Part shown: positions 16,357 through 25,675 of the stretch, one piece after another
Layout of the letters: each line of letters opens with the position of its first letter
Position numbering within the stretch: position 1 is the stretch's first letter
Origin: an uncultured Opitutaceae bacterium
GTDB lineage: Bacteria; Verrucomicrobiota; Verrucomicrobiia; Opitutales; Opitutaceae
Assembly: GCA_903862935.1 (NCBI GenBank)
Contig: CAIOZY010000046.1
Location: 1-64,000 of the forward strand
DNA length: 64,000 bases
Reading direction: 5' to 3'
The notes under the pieces: generated by a model
What the model was told of the DNA's origin: nothing
The model's database searches: none
What the model saw: the letters and a program-made list of their open reading frames with translations, nothing else
Program-made: the position numbers and the translations under genes

Positions 16357-18035
16357 TCGCCCCGATTAAGCCCGACCTGGTCACCGTCAATGTCGACGGC
16401 CGCGAGATCGCGGTGCCGAAGGGCACCAACATGATCGAGGCGGCCCGGCTGGCCGGCGTCGACGTGCCGCACTTCTGCTACCATCCGAAGCTGACGGTGT
16501 CGGGCAACTGCCGGATGTGCCTGGTCGAAACGGGCGTCCCTGCGGTGGACCCGGCGACCAAGGCCCCGGTCATCGATCCGGGGACCGGCCGGCAGAAGAT
16601 CAACTGGTCGCCGCGGCCCGCGATCGCCTGCGCCACGAACGCCTCCCCGGGCCTGCACATCCGCACGACGACCCCGCTTGTGAAGGACTGCCGCGAGGGC
16701 GTGATGGAGTTTCTGCTGGTGAACCACCCCCTGGACTGCCCGATTTGCGACCAGGCCGGGGAGTGCAAGCTGCAGGAACAGGCGACTGGGTACGGCCGGG
16801 GCACCTCCCGCTACATCGAGGAGAAGAACGTGAAGCCGAAGCGCACGCAGCTCGGCTCCCGGGTCACGCTCGACGACGAGCGGTGCATCCTGTGTTCGCG
16901 GTGCATCCGGTTCTGCCGCGAGATCGCGCATGACGACGTGCTCGGGTTTGTCGATCGGGGAAGCCACTCGACCCTGACGTGCTACCCGGGCCGGAGCCTC
17001 GAGAACAACTACTCGCTGAACACGGTCGACATCTGCCCGGTCGGCGCCCTGACGAGCACCGACTTCCGCTTCAAGATGCGGGTCTGGTTCCTGAAGCAGA
17101 CCGACAGCATCGACACCGAGTCGAGCGCCGGCGTGAACACCGTGGTGTGGTCCCGCGAGGGCGTGATCCACCGGATCACCCCGCGGCGCAACGACGAGGT
17201 GAACGACACCTGGATGGCCGACAGCGGCCGGATCGCTTACAAGGCCGTCCGTTCCGAGGGACGGCTCACCGCGGCGCGGGTCGCGGGGCGGGACGGCAGC
17301 ACGGGCGAGGCCCTGGCGGCGGCGGCGGAGCTTTTCCGTGAGGGCGGGGTGGCGGTTGTCGGGTCGGGACGAAGCTCGGTCGAGGAGCAGTTCCTCACCC
17401 GCCGGCTCGCCGAGTCGCTGAAGGCCCGGGCGTGGCTCGTCAGCCGGGTGGGGCAGTCCGACAAGCTCCTGGTCTCGGCCGACAGGAACCCGAACGTCCG
17501 CGGGGCGCTGGTGACGGGCCTGGTGGGCGAATTGCCGCAGAAGACCCTGGGCGAGCTTTCGGCGGCGATCGACTCGGGCGCGGTTCGCACCGTGGTCTCG
17601 GTCGGCGAGGACCTGCTCTGCGCGGGGATTTCCCTTGTGCAGCTGGGCCGGGTGAAAGTCGTCTACCTGGGCACCCACCGCGACGCGACGAGCGAGGCCG
17701 CCCGGATCGTCCTTCCGGCCCTCACGGTGTTCGAGAAGGCCGGATCGTTCGTCAACCAGCAGTTCCGAATCCAGAAGTTTGCCGCCGCCGTTCCCGGTCC
17801 GGCCGGGGTGCAGGACGACTTGGAGACCCTGTCTGCGCTCATCCGAGCTGCTGGGGGACCGGATCTTCCGAGCGCGGTCGGCCCGCTTTGGGCGGTCATG
17901 GCCCCCCAGGTCCCCGCCCTGGGCGCCGTCCAGCACGGGACGATCCCGGCGACGGGCCTCCTGCTCGATTCGAGCCCCTGGGCGGGGCTGCCCTTTGTCG
18001 AGGGTGAGAGCCTCCACCACAAACCCGCGCGATGA
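16353..18035 (+). CDS. nuoG: NADH-quinone oxidoreductase subunit G (short form)
   Basis: A 560-residue NuoG (75-kDa subunit). The N-terminal ferredoxin domain holds 2Fe-2S N1b (FCYHP, then GNCRMC). Next come the His/Cys cluster region (HPLDCPICDQAGECKLQ) and a pair of 4Fe-4S motifs (CILCSRCIRFCRE; DICPVGAL). The remaining roughly 330 residues form a shortened molybdopterin-oxidoreductase-like domain, shorter than the 680-900 residue forms in many bacteria, and lacking any molybdopterin site I can see, as is usual in complex I. The gene is embedded in the operon with ATGA overlaps at both ends. The start overlaps the nuoF stop; codons further upstream lie inside nuoF. Confidence 0.95.
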   Translation: MIAPIKPDLVTVNVDGREIAVPKGTNMIEAARLAGVDVPHFCYHPKLTVSGNCRMCLVETGVPAVDPATKAPVIDPGTGRQKINWSPRPAIACATNASPGLHIRTTTPLVKDCREGVMEFLLVNHPLDCPICDQAGECKLQEQATGYGRGTSRYIEEKNVKPKRTQLGSRVTLDDERCILCSRCIRFCREIAHDDVLGFVDRGSHSTLTCYPGRSLENNYSLNTVDICPVGALTSTDFRFKMRVWFLKQTDSIDTESSAGVNTVVWSREGVIHRITPRRNDEVNDTWMADSGRIAYKAVRSEGRLTAARVAGRDGSTGEALAAAAELFREGGVAVVGSGRSSVEEQFLTRRLAESLKARAWLVSRVGQSDKLLVSADRNPNVRGALVTGLVGELPQKTLGELSAAIDSGAVRTVVSVGEDLLCAGISLVQLGRVKVVYLGTHRDATSEAARIVLPALTVFEKAGSFVNQQFRIQKFAAAVPGPAGVQDDLETLSALIRAAGGPDLPSAVGPLWAVMAPQVPALGAVQHGTIPATGLLLDSSPWAGLPFVEGESLHHKPAR

Positions 18036-19177
18036 GCCTTTTTTTCCAGCTGCCCGTCGTCATCCAGATGGCCCTCAAGGGTCTGGCGGTCATTTGCGTC
18101 ATCTTTCCGATCGCCGGGGCCTGCTCGATGGCCGAGCGCAAGGTATGCGCCTGGATCCAGGACCGGCCCGGGCCGAACCGGGCGATTCCACCGTGGTTTG
18201 CCTGGATGCCCATCGTCGGGCCGGCCCTCCAGAAGCTGGGCGCCTTCCAGCTGATCGCCGACGGCCTGAAGTTCCTGTTCAAGGAGAACCAGGTTCCCGG
18301 CCACGTTAACCGCTTCTACTTTGTGGCCGCGCCCTTCCTGGCGATGATTCCGGCCCTTTCGACCGTGACGGTGGTCCCCTTCGGGGCGTACATTGACCCG
18401 TCCGGGCACACCGTGCCGCTCATCCTCGCGAACCTTGATGTCGGCATCCTCGCCGTCTTCGCGGTCGCCTCCCTCGGGATCTACTCGATGATCCTGGCCG
18501 GCTGGTCCTCGAATTCGAAGTACTCGTTTTTGGGAGGCGTCCGGGCCTCGGCCCAGCTGATCTCCTACGAGCTGTCGCTCACCCTGGCGGTCATTCCGGT
18601 CTTCCTTTGGATCAACGCCCCCGGCAGGGAGGGCACCCTCGGCCTGGGCCGGGCGGTTGAGTTCCAGAGCCAGCCCGGCTTCTGGGGCGGCTCCTGGTTC
18701 ATCTTCATCATGCCGGTGTCGGCCCTGGTGTTCCTGATCGCCCTGTTCGCCGAGACCAACCGCCTGCCCTTCGACACGATCGAGTCGGAGGCGGATCTGG
18801 TCGGCGGCTTTCACACCGAGTACGGGGCGTTCAAGTGGGGGCTGTTCTTCGTGGCCGAGTACCTGAACATGATCATCGGCTCGGCGGTCTTTGTCCTGCT
18901 GTTCTTCGGCGGCTGGAACCCGCTGCCCTGGGTGCCGCTCTCCGCCGTGGCCGGCTGGTTCGGACTGGCCGGGCACCCCGTGGTCCTGGGATTTGTCTCG
19001 GTGTGCATCTTCCTCGCGAAGGTGCTCTTCATGATCTTCTTCTTCATGTGGGTGCGCTGGACCGTCCCGCGCTTCCGCTACGACCAGGTGATGCGGATCG
19101 GCTGGCGGATCCTGTTGCCGCTCGCCATCGCAAACCTGCTCGTGTACGCGATCGGTATCGCCCTCATCCAGCACTAG
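18032..19177 (+). CDS. nuoH: NADH-quinone oxidoreductase subunit H
   Basis: A 381-residue membrane subunit (ND1) with about eight transmembrane helices. It joins the peripheral and membrane arms and forms part of the quinone channel. Signatures are AERKVCAWIQDRPGPNR near the N-terminus and FAETNRLPFDTIESEADLVG followed by GFHTEYGAFKWGLFFVAEY, the acidic loop important for coupling. The length is slightly above the usual 325-350 residues, partly because of an insert before the third matrix loop (APGREGTLGLGRAVEFQSQ). The start overlaps the nuoG stop. Confidence 0.96.
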   Translation: MSLFFQLPVVIQMALKGLAVICVIFPIAGACSMAERKVCAWIQDRPGPNRAIPPWFAWMPIVGPALQKLGAFQLIADGLKFLFKENQVPGHVNRFYFVAAPFLAMIPALSTVTVVPFGAYIDPSGHTVPLILANLDVGILAVFAVASLGIYSMILAGWSSNSKYSFLGGVRASAQLISYELSLTLAVIPVFLWINAPGREGTLGLGRAVEFQSQPGFWGGSWFIFIMPVSALVFLIALFAETNRLPFDTIESEADLVGGFHTEYGAFKWGLFFVAEYLNMIIGSAVFVLLFFGGWNPLPWVPLSAVAGWFGLAGHPVVLGFVSVCIFLAKVLFMIFFFMWVRWTVPRFRYDQVMRIGWRILLPLAIANLLVYAIGIALIQH

Positions 19178-19198
19178 CCCGAACTCGTTCAAAGCGCC

Positions 19199-19741
19199 AT
19201 GGCCGTCAAGATCCTCAGACAAAAGCCGCTCTCCCTTGCGGAGAAGGTCTACCTGCCGCAGGTCGTGGCGGGGATGAGGATCACGCTCAAGCACATGTTC
19301 GCCCGGGCCCAGACCCTCCAGTACCCGGAGCAGCGGCCCGAAATCCCGCCCGGGTACCGGGGCGTTCCGACCCTTGTCAAGGACCCCAACGGGAGGGAGA
19401 AGTGCGTCTCCTGCCAGCTGTGCGAGTTTGTCTGCCCGCCGAAAGCGATCCGGATCACCCCGGGAAGCGTTCCGGAGGGCAGCGGCCGAGATCACGTCGA
19501 GAAGGCCCCCAAGGCCTTCGACATCGACATGCTTCGGTGCATCTACTGCGGCCTTTGCCAGGAGGTCTGCCCGGAGGAGGCGATCTTCCTGCAAAACCAG
19601 TTCTCGATGTCCGGCTACTCGCGGTCCGAGATGGTGAACGACAAGGGGCGTCTGTACGAGGCCGGGGGCACGCTCCCCGACCGCCACTTCAAGTGGGACA
19701 AGAAAAGGGCCGCCGAGGAGGCCCACAGCCCCCACGCCTAG
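19199..19741 (+). CDS. nuoI: NADH-quinone oxidoreductase subunit I
   Basis: A 180-residue NuoI (23-kDa subunit) with two 4Fe-4S ferredoxin motifs, CVSCQLCEFVCPPKA and CIYCGLCQEVCPEEA (clusters N6a and N6b). These relay electrons from NuoG towards N2 in NuoB. The N-terminal amphipathic helix region (LKHMFARAQTLQYPEQRPE) is typical and anchors it to the membrane arm. It lies 21 bp after nuoH and 13 bp before nuoJ. Confidence 0.97.
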   Translation: MAVKILRQKPLSLAEKVYLPQVVAGMRITLKHMFARAQTLQYPEQRPEIPPGYRGVPTLVKDPNGREKCVSCQLCEFVCPPKAIRITPGSVPEGSGRDHVEKAPKAFDIDMLRCIYCGLCQEVCPEEAIFLQNQFSMSGYSRSEMVNDKGRLYEAGGTLPDRHFKWDKKRAAEEAHSPHA

Positions 19742-19754
19742 ACCCCGCCCCTCC

Positions 19755-20267
19755 ATGTTCCCGGCCATCTTCACCTTCCTGGTCCTTTTCACCGCCGTGT
19801 GCGCCGCGGGAGTGATCGTCTGCCGCAACACGGTGAACGCAGCCATGTGCCTGCTCCTGTGCCTGGTGGGCGTGGCGGGCCTATTCGTATGCCTGGAGGC
19901 GTACCTTCTGGCGTTCCTGCTTCTGCTCGTGTACGCGGGCGCGGTGGTGACCCTGTTCCTTTTCATCGTCATGCTCATCGACGTCCGGGGCGGGGCCCCC
20001 CGGGCCCGTAATCCCCTGGCAACGGTGGCCGGCATCATCGCCGCGGCCCTGGTCGTGGGCGGGTTGGCGAGCTTCTGGGTGCGCGGGCACCTGGCGGCGC
20101 CGGCCGCCTCGGCGACCCCGGCTTTGGGGGCCTCGCTCAAGGCCTACGCCTACCCCCTGTTCACGGCCTATCTGCTCCCGGTCCAGGTGCTCGGCTTCCT
20201 GCTGCTGGTGGCGATGATCGGGGTCGTCGTCCTGAGCCGAAAACCCGATCCCGGACCCAAGCCATGA
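19755..20267 (+). CDS. nuoJ: NADH-quinone oxidoreductase subunit J
   Basis: A 170-residue hydrophobic subunit (ND6) with about five membrane helices. The conserved helix [20 protein letters not shown] carries the pi-bulge/Tyr-Ala-Gly motif (VYAGAV) of the family, and [14 protein letters not shown] follows. It lies next to NuoH and NuoK at the start of the membrane arm. The stop overlaps the nuoK start by four bases. Confidence 0.94.
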   Translation: MFPAIFTFLVLFTAVCAAGVIVCRNTVNAAMCLLLCLVGVAGLFVCLEAYLLAFLLLLVYAGAVVTLFLFIVMLIDVRGGAPRARNPLATVAGIIAAALVVGGLASFWVRGHLAAPAASATPALGASLKAYAYPLFTAYLLPVQVLGFLLLVAMIGVVVLSRKPDPGPKP

Positions 20268-20572
20268 TTCCCGCCACCCTGAACGTGTACGTGGGCTTGA
20301 GCGCGCTGCTCTTTGCGGTGGGGCTGCTCGGCGTCCTGCTGCGGCGCAACACGCTGGTGATCTACATGTGCCTGGAGCTGATGCTGGTCGCCTCCACGTT
20401 GGCCTTCGTCGCCTTCTCGCGCTTCAACGGCTCGATGGACGGCAACGTGTTCGTGTTCTTCATCCTGACGGTGGCCGCCGCGGAGGTCGCGGCGGGCCTG
20501 GCGATCATCGTGGCGCTGTTTAGGAAACGCCTCACGGTCCAGGTGGACCAGCTGGACGGGCTCAAGCACTGA
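20264..20572 (+). CDS. nuoK: NADH-quinone oxidoreductase subunit K
   Basis: A 102-residue membrane protein (ND4L) with three helices. Family motifs are [22 protein letters not shown], containing the conserved buried glutamate of helix 2, and [17 protein letters not shown] with the second conserved Glu in helix 3. These acidic residues belong to the proton path. ATGA overlap with nuoJ implies coupled translation; nuoL follows after three bases. Confidence 0.96.
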   Translation: MIPATLNVYVGLSALLFAVGLLGVLLRRNTLVIYMCLELMLVASTLAFVAFSRFNGSMDGNVFVFFILTVAAAEVAAGLAIIVALFRKRLTVQVDQLDGLKH

Positions 20573-20575
20573 CCG

Positions 20576-22450
20576 ATGATGACTCCGGCCCATATTGCCT
20601 TCGCGGTCCTCACGCTCCCGCTCGCCTCGGCGGCCTTCACCGCCTTCTTCCTGCGGCGCCGGGGCCGAACGGCCGCCGCCGTGTCGGTCGGCGTCGCGGG
20701 CCTGGTCACGGCGGGGGCGCTCTACCTGGCATTCCGCGGCGGCCGGTTTGAGATCACCAAGGAGTGGTTCTCCCTCGGGTCGCTCACGGTCTGCTTCGGC
20801 TTCCAGTTCGACGATCTGGCGGCCCTGATGCTCGTTATCGTCGGGATCGTTGGCTTCTGCGTCCATGTCTTCTCCCTGGGGTACATGAGCGACGACGCGG
20901 CCAAAGGGCGGTACTTCGGAGGGCTGTCGATCTTCCTGTTCTCCATGATCGGGATCGTCCTGGCGGACAACCTGTTCATGATTTTTGTCTTCTGGGAGCT
21001 GGTGGGCTTCAGCTCGTGGCTGCTGATCAACCACTGGCACGAGCGGCCGTCGGCTTCCGCAGCGGCCAAGAAAGCCTTCATCGTGAACCGGGTGGGGGAT
21101 CTAGGATTCCTCCTCGGAATCGCCATGTGCTTCTGGACCCGAGGAACGATCAACCTGAGCGACCTTGCGGTCCAGACCTCCTCGGGTCACGCCGCCTACA
21201 GCAGGGCTATTCCGCTGCTGCTGTTCTGCGGGGCGGTGGGCAAGTCAGCGCAGCTTCCGCTGCAGGTGTGGCTGCCCGACGCGATGGAGGGCCCGACGCC
21301 GGTCTCGGCCCTGATCCATGCCGCCACGATGGTCGCGGCGGGCATCTACATGCTCTGCCGGATCCAGGTCCTGATGGTGCCGGAGGCCCTCACGGTGATC
21401 ATGTGGGTCGGGGTCGCCACCGCCCTGTACGCGGCCCTGTGCGCGGTCGTGCAGCGCGACATCAAGAAGGTGCTCGCCTACTCGACCCTCTCGCAGCTCG
21501 GGTACATGGTTGCGGCCTTCGGGCTGGGCTCCACGGAGGCGATCGATGAGACCGGGCGGATCGTCCTGGTCGCGGCTGGGGTTGGGGCGGCGATGTTCCA
21601 CCTGACGACCCACGCCTTCTTCAAGGCGCTCCTGTTCCTTGGGTCTGGGTCTGTCATCCACGCCTGCCACCACGAGCAGGACATCTTCCGGATGGGGGGC
21701 TTGGCGGGGCGGATGAGGCTGACCTTCGTCACCTTCACAATCGGCGTTGCGGCGATTGCTGGGATGCCGTTTCTGGCGGGGTTTTTCTCCAAGGACGCGA
21801 TCCTCGCCCTGGCCTATGAGAACAACCGCGCGGCATTCAGCGTGCTGGTCCTGACCGCGGTCCTCACGGCCTTCTACATGGTCCGGGTGTGGAAGCTGGT
21901 ATTCTTGGGGGAACCCCGCAGCGACGCGGTGATCCGCGCCCACGAGGGCCCGTTCAGCATCCGTTTCTCCCTGGTGGTTCTCGCGGCCCTGGCCGTGGTC
22001 GGCGGCTATTACCGGTCCTACCCTCGGGCCTTCTCCGGCGTGATCACCCTCATCCCCGAGGCCCCGGAGCCCGTCCACCGGATCGTTCTGGCCGCAAGCC
22101 TGGCGGTCCTGGTCCTGGGGGCCGGCGCGGCGCTCGCCTTCTACCGCTGCGACGAGGAGGACACCCTCCGGGTAAGGGCCCCTGGGCTCTTCAAGGCGCT
22201 CCTAGCGCTGAACTTGGCCTTCGACCGCTCGTACGACTACTACATCGAGAAGATCCAGCAGCGCTTCGCGATGCTCCTGAACTTCGTGGACCGGCTCGGC
22301 ATCGCAGGCCTGGTGCGGGCCGTCGGGGAGGCCGTCGGGGTCGTCGGCCTCGGCGCCCAGGCCCTCCAGACGGGCCGCCTGAGTGCCTACGTGTACTGGT
22401 TTCTTGCCGGGCTGGTGATCCTCTGGGCGTTTGCAACCGGACTCCTCTGA
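20576..22450 (+). CDS. nuoL: NADH-quinone oxidoreductase subunit L
   Basis: A 624-residue antiporter-like subunit (ND5) with about sixteen membrane helices, the distal proton pump with the long lateral helix at its C-terminus. Conserved features include FWELVGFSSWLLINHW (key Glu), FIVNRVGDLGFLLG, GKSAQLPLQVWLPDAMEGPTP and ALIHAATMVAAGIYML with pumping Lys/His residues, and KKVLAYSTLSQLGYMVAAFG. Two adjacent ATGs could start it; the first is used. The C-terminal part (FKALLALNLAFDRSYDYY) corresponds to the amphipathic arm. Confidence 0.96.
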   Translation: MMTPAHIAFAVLTLPLASAAFTAFFLRRRGRTAAAVSVGVAGLVTAGALYLAFRGGRFEITKEWFSLGSLTVCFGFQFDDLAALMLVIVGIVGFCVHVFSLGYMSDDAAKGRYFGGLSIFLFSMIGIVLADNLFMIFVFWELVGFSSWLLINHWHERPSASAAAKKAFIVNRVGDLGFLLGIAMCFWTRGTINLSDLAVQTSSGHAAYSRAIPLLLFCGAVGKSAQLPLQVWLPDAMEGPTPVSALIHAATMVAAGIYMLCRIQVLMVPEALTVIMWVGVATALYAALCAVVQRDIKKVLAYSTLSQLGYMVAAFGLGSTEAIDETGRIVLVAAGVGAAMFHLTTHAFFKALLFLGSGSVIHACHHEQDIFRMGGLAGRMRLTFVTFTIGVAAIAGMPFLAGFFSKDAILALAYENNRAAFSVLVLTAVLTAFYMVRVWKLVFLGEPRSDAVIRAHEGPFSIRFSLVVLAALAVVGGYYRSYPRAFSGVITLIPEAPEPVHRIVLAASLAVLVLGAGAALAFYRCDEEDTLRVRAPGLFKALLALNLAFDRSYDYYIEKIQQRFAMLLNFVDRLGIAGLVRAVGEAVGVVGLGAQALQTGRLSAYVYWFLAGLVILWAFATGLL

Positions 22451-22457
22451 ACCCGCG

Positions 22458-23972
22458 ATGAGCCTTCCCCTAGACCCCCTGCTCTTCTCGATCGCCGCGC
22501 CGTTGGCGGTCGCCCTGGCGATCGCCCTGGGCCTGCCGAAGCGCTGGTCGGTCCGCCTGGCCTATGTCGGGTTCGGGGTGCCGCTATTGCTGGCGCTGCA
22601 CGTGGGTTGGCACTTTGGCGCCGAGCCCAAGGTGGCCGGCTATGCCTTCCTGCACACCTACTCGACGGGCCTCCAGGGCCTTGGAATCGCGCTCAAGCTG
22701 GGGGTGAACGGCATTGCGATGCCGCTGTTCGTCCTGGCCGGGGTCGTGGGCTTCGCGGCCGGCCTATACGCGATCCAGTCGGGCGCCGAGCGGCTGAAGG
22801 TGTACCTGATGCTCCTGCTGGTCATGCAGGCCGGGCTCATGGGGATCTTCGCCTCGGTCGATGTTTTCTTCTTCTACTTCTTCCACGAGCTGGCGCTGAT
22901 CCCGACCTTTATCATGGTCGGCGTGTGGGGCGGGCGGGACCGGACGTACGCGGCGATGAAGCTGACGGTCTACCTGACGGCCGGCGCCATGTTTTCGCTG
23001 CTCGGTCTGATCGCAATTTATGTGAAGAGCGGTGCGCACAGTTTCGACCTGATCGCGTTGCGCTCGGCCCTCGCGGCCCAGCCGCTGCCGCTGCTGGTGC
23101 AGAAGCACCTGTTCGGGCTCCTGCTCCTGGGGTTCGGAATCCTGGTGTCCCTGTGGCCGTTCCACACCTGGGCCCCGCTGGGCTACGGCGCCGCGCCGAG
23201 CTCCACGGCGATGCTCCACGCCGGCGTCCTGAAGAAGTTCGGGCTGTACGGGCTGATCCAGCTCGCACTGCCTCTGCTGCCGTCCGGGGCGGCGCCCTGG
23301 AGCCACGGGCTCGCGCTCCTGGCGGTCTTCGGCAACGTTCTGGTGATTGGCCTAGTGACCATGGCCCAGCGGGACCTAAAGCAGATGGTCGGATACAGCT
23401 CGGTCATGCACATGGGTTTTGCCTTCCTGGGCCTTGCCACCGCAACGACGCTCGGCATCGGCGGGGTCGTCTTCCTCATGGTGGCCCACGGCCTGTCGGT
23501 CTCACTCTTGTTCATGCTCTCGACCTGCGTCCACCACCGCACGCGGACCTTCTCCCTGGACGAGATGGGGGGACTCGCCCGGAAGGCGCCGGTCCTGGCC
23601 GGGTTCTTCACGGCCGCTATCTTCGCCAGCGTCGGGCTCCCGGGCTTCGGGAACTTCTGGGGTGAGCTTACGATCTTCGTGGCCCTCTGGCACTACTCCC
23701 CGGCGATCGCTGCGCTCGCGGCCTGCGGGATCGTGATCTCGGCAATCTACGGCCTGCGGGCGGCCGCCCGGGTGTGCTTCGGGGAGCCGACCGAGGCCTT
23801 CGCGCGGGTGGCCGAGCAGACGCCGCCTGCGGACCTGAGCTGGACGGAGCGCCTGCCGGCGATCGTGCTCCTGGCTGCCCTGCTGGTGATCGGCCTTTGG
23901 CCGAAGTCCATAGCGCGCCCGATCAACGCCGCGTTCGCGGAATACCCGGCAGCGGAGGAGAGGAGCTCCTGA
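22458..23972 (+). CDS. nuoM: NADH-quinone oxidoreductase subunit M
   Basis: A 504-residue antiporter-like subunit (ND4) with about fourteen membrane helices. Visible motifs are FFYFFHELALIPTFIMVG with the essential glutamate, the LWPFHTWAPLGYGAAPSSTA loop with the proton-path Lys region (VLKKFGLYGL), and QRDLKQMVGYSSVMHMGF. The chosen start is MSLPLDPLLFS, seven bases after the nuoL stop; an in-frame upstream start would overlap nuoL by 20 bases without adding family sequence. Confidence 0.95.
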   Translation: MSLPLDPLLFSIAAPLAVALAIALGLPKRWSVRLAYVGFGVPLLLALHVGWHFGAEPKVAGYAFLHTYSTGLQGLGIALKLGVNGIAMPLFVLAGVVGFAAGLYAIQSGAERLKVYLMLLLVMQAGLMGIFASVDVFFFYFFHELALIPTFIMVGVWGGRDRTYAAMKLTVYLTAGAMFSLLGLIAIYVKSGAHSFDLIALRSALAAQPLPLLVQKHLFGLLLLGFGILVSLWPFHTWAPLGYGAAPSSTAMLHAGVLKKFGLYGLIQLALPLLPSGAAPWSHGLALLAVFGNVLVIGLVTMAQRDLKQMVGYSSVMHMGFAFLGLATATTLGIGGVVFLMVAHGLSVSLLFMLSTCVHHRTRTFSLDEMGGLARKAPVLAGFFTAAIFASVGLPGFGNFWGELTIFVALWHYSPAIAALAACGIVISAIYGLRAAARVCFGEPTEAFARVAEQTPPADLSWTERLPAIVLLAALLVIGLWPKSIARPINAAFAEYPAAEERSS

Positions 23973-23976
23973 CCCG

Positions 23977-25476
23977 ATGGACATCGCGGCACTCCAACAC
24001 ATCGCGGCGACCAACGTCTGGGGCGCAATCTGGCCCGAGCTTTCTCTCGGCTGCCTTGCCCTGGCCCTCCTCGCTCTCGAGATCGTCCTTCCCCGCGCGG
24101 CGCACCGGCACATCCCGGCCGTTGCGGTCCTGGGCCAGCTCGTTGTCCTGGCTGGGGTCCTGCTCGACTGGCACAGCCCGTGGCTGGGGCGGGAGACCTT
24201 CTCCGGGCTGCTGAGGCACTCCTCAGAGGGGCAGGCGATGCGGGTCTTGTTCCTGCTATCGTCCATCGCGGTTTGCCTGCTCGGCCGGCTGAACCTCCAG
24301 AAGAGCGCTATGCCCCGGGTGGAGTTTAGCCACATCGTGCTCGTCGTGGCGGCGGCCATGATGCTGCTGGCTCAGAGCTGCCACTTCGTGATGTTCTTTG
24401 TCGCCCTGGAGACCGTGACGGTCGGGTTCTACATCCTTGTGAGCTATTGCCGCACGAACCCCCTGACGCTGGAGGCGGGCCTCAAATACCTGATCCTCGG
24501 GTCCCTGAGTTCGGCGCTGCTCCTCTTCGGGATCGCCCTGCTTTACGGGGTCTCAGGGAACCCGCTCCTTTCGGGGCACACCCCGGCGGGAATGCATTAC
24601 TCCGATCTTGCGGCCTTCCTCGCCGCGAACCCCCACCAGTGGCTCGCGGGGCTGGGGATCGTCCTCGTTCTTTCCGGGGTCGCGTTCAAGATAGGCGCCT
24701 TTCCGTTCCAGATCTGGATTCCGGATGTCTACCAGGGGGCTCCGACGCCGGTCACCGCATTTCTCGCCGTGGGGTCGAAAGCGGCCGGGTTCGCGGCCCT
24801 TCTCGGCCTGGTGAGGTACGCCTTCGCGCCGTACACCTGGCTCGTAATCCCGGTTCTGTCCTTCATGGCTGCGGCGACGATCCTCTTCGGAAACCTAGCG
24901 GCTCTGAACCAGCACAACGTCAAGCGCCTGATCGGCCTGTCCGGGGTCTCCCACGCCGGCTTCCTGCTCCTGGCGGTCGTCTCAGTCGGGGCGACCTCGC
25001 TCGCGGTGGGCGCGATCTACTTCTATCTGCTGGCCTACCTCATCGCCTCCTTTGCGGTCTTCGGCGTCATGGCCCATCTGGCGGGCTCCGACGACACCAA
25101 CCAGCAGCTCGACCACTACGCGGGCCTGGCCCGGCGGCAGCCGCTGCTGGCCGGCGTCCTCGCGGTGGGGCTGGGTTCCCTCGCCGGAATCCCGCCCCTG
25201 GCCGGGTTCATGGGAAAGTTCTTCGTGTTTGTCGCCGCCTTCCAGGCCGACCATTACGGGCTGCTCGCGGTCGCGATCGCCGGGGTTGTGATATCGATCT
25301 ACTACTACTTCGGCTGGATCAAGGCGGCGTTCTTCGAGGCGCCGGCCGGGCCTTCGGAGGGAGCTTCTGCGGTCACGGTGGGGTGGTTCTCCGGGGTGAT
25401 CCTCGTGGCTCTGGCCCTGGCGACGGTGGTGCTCGGTTTCTATCAGGGTCCGCTCGGCCGCTGGCTCACGTGGTGA
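23977..25476 (+). CDS. nuoN: NADH-quinone oxidoreductase subunit N
   Basis: A 499-residue antiporter-like subunit (ND2), the last gene of the operon. Typical motifs are FVALETVTVGFYILVSYCR with the conserved Glu, EAGLKYLILGSLSSALLLFG, FKIGAFPFQIWIPDVYQGAP and HNVKRLIGLSGVSHAGFLLL. The length matches bacterial NuoN. It follows nuoM after four bases. The roughly 200 bp after its stop, before the convergent lipoprotein gene, show no clear hairpin-plus-T terminator. Confidence 0.95.
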   Translation: MDIAALQHIAATNVWGAIWPELSLGCLALALLALEIVLPRAAHRHIPAVAVLGQLVVLAGVLLDWHSPWLGRETFSGLLRHSSEGQAMRVLFLLSSIAVCLLGRLNLQKSAMPRVEFSHIVLVVAAAMMLLAQSCHFVMFFVALETVTVGFYILVSYCRTNPLTLEAGLKYLILGSLSSALLLFGIALLYGVSGNPLLSGHTPAGMHYSDLAAFLAANPHQWLAGLGIVLVLSGVAFKIGAFPFQIWIPDVYQGAPTPVTAFLAVGSKAAGFAALLGLVRYAFAPYTWLVIPVLSFMAAATILFGNLAALNQHNVKRLIGLSGVSHAGFLLLAVVSVGATSLAVGAIYFYLLAYLIASFAVFGVMAHLAGSDDTNQQLDHYAGLARRQPLLAGVLAVGLGSLAGIPPLAGFMGKFFVFVAAFQADHYGLLAVAIAGVVISIYYYFGWIKAAFFEAPAGPSEGASAVTVGWFSGVILVALALATVVLGFYQGPLGRWLTW

Positions 25477-25675
25477 GGAGCCAGGCCAGACTTCCGCCAC
25501 TTCCTTAGACGATTGAGCGGGTGTGGGGCCGGCTTCGCACTGGGCCTGCGTTGGTGCAATTAGGCCAAGGCGCACTGTAATGCGGGTGGGGAACGATTGG
25601 GATACAGGGCCCGACGCAATCCTCTGTGCGTGGGCACCCCAGACGGAGGCAACGGAGGCAGCGATAGATCGCGAG

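Noticed and set aside
17663-20140. Long minus-strand open frame across nuoG-nuoJ
   Set aside because: Arg/Asp/His-rich, without motifs, fully covered by well-supported nuo genes on the plus strand.
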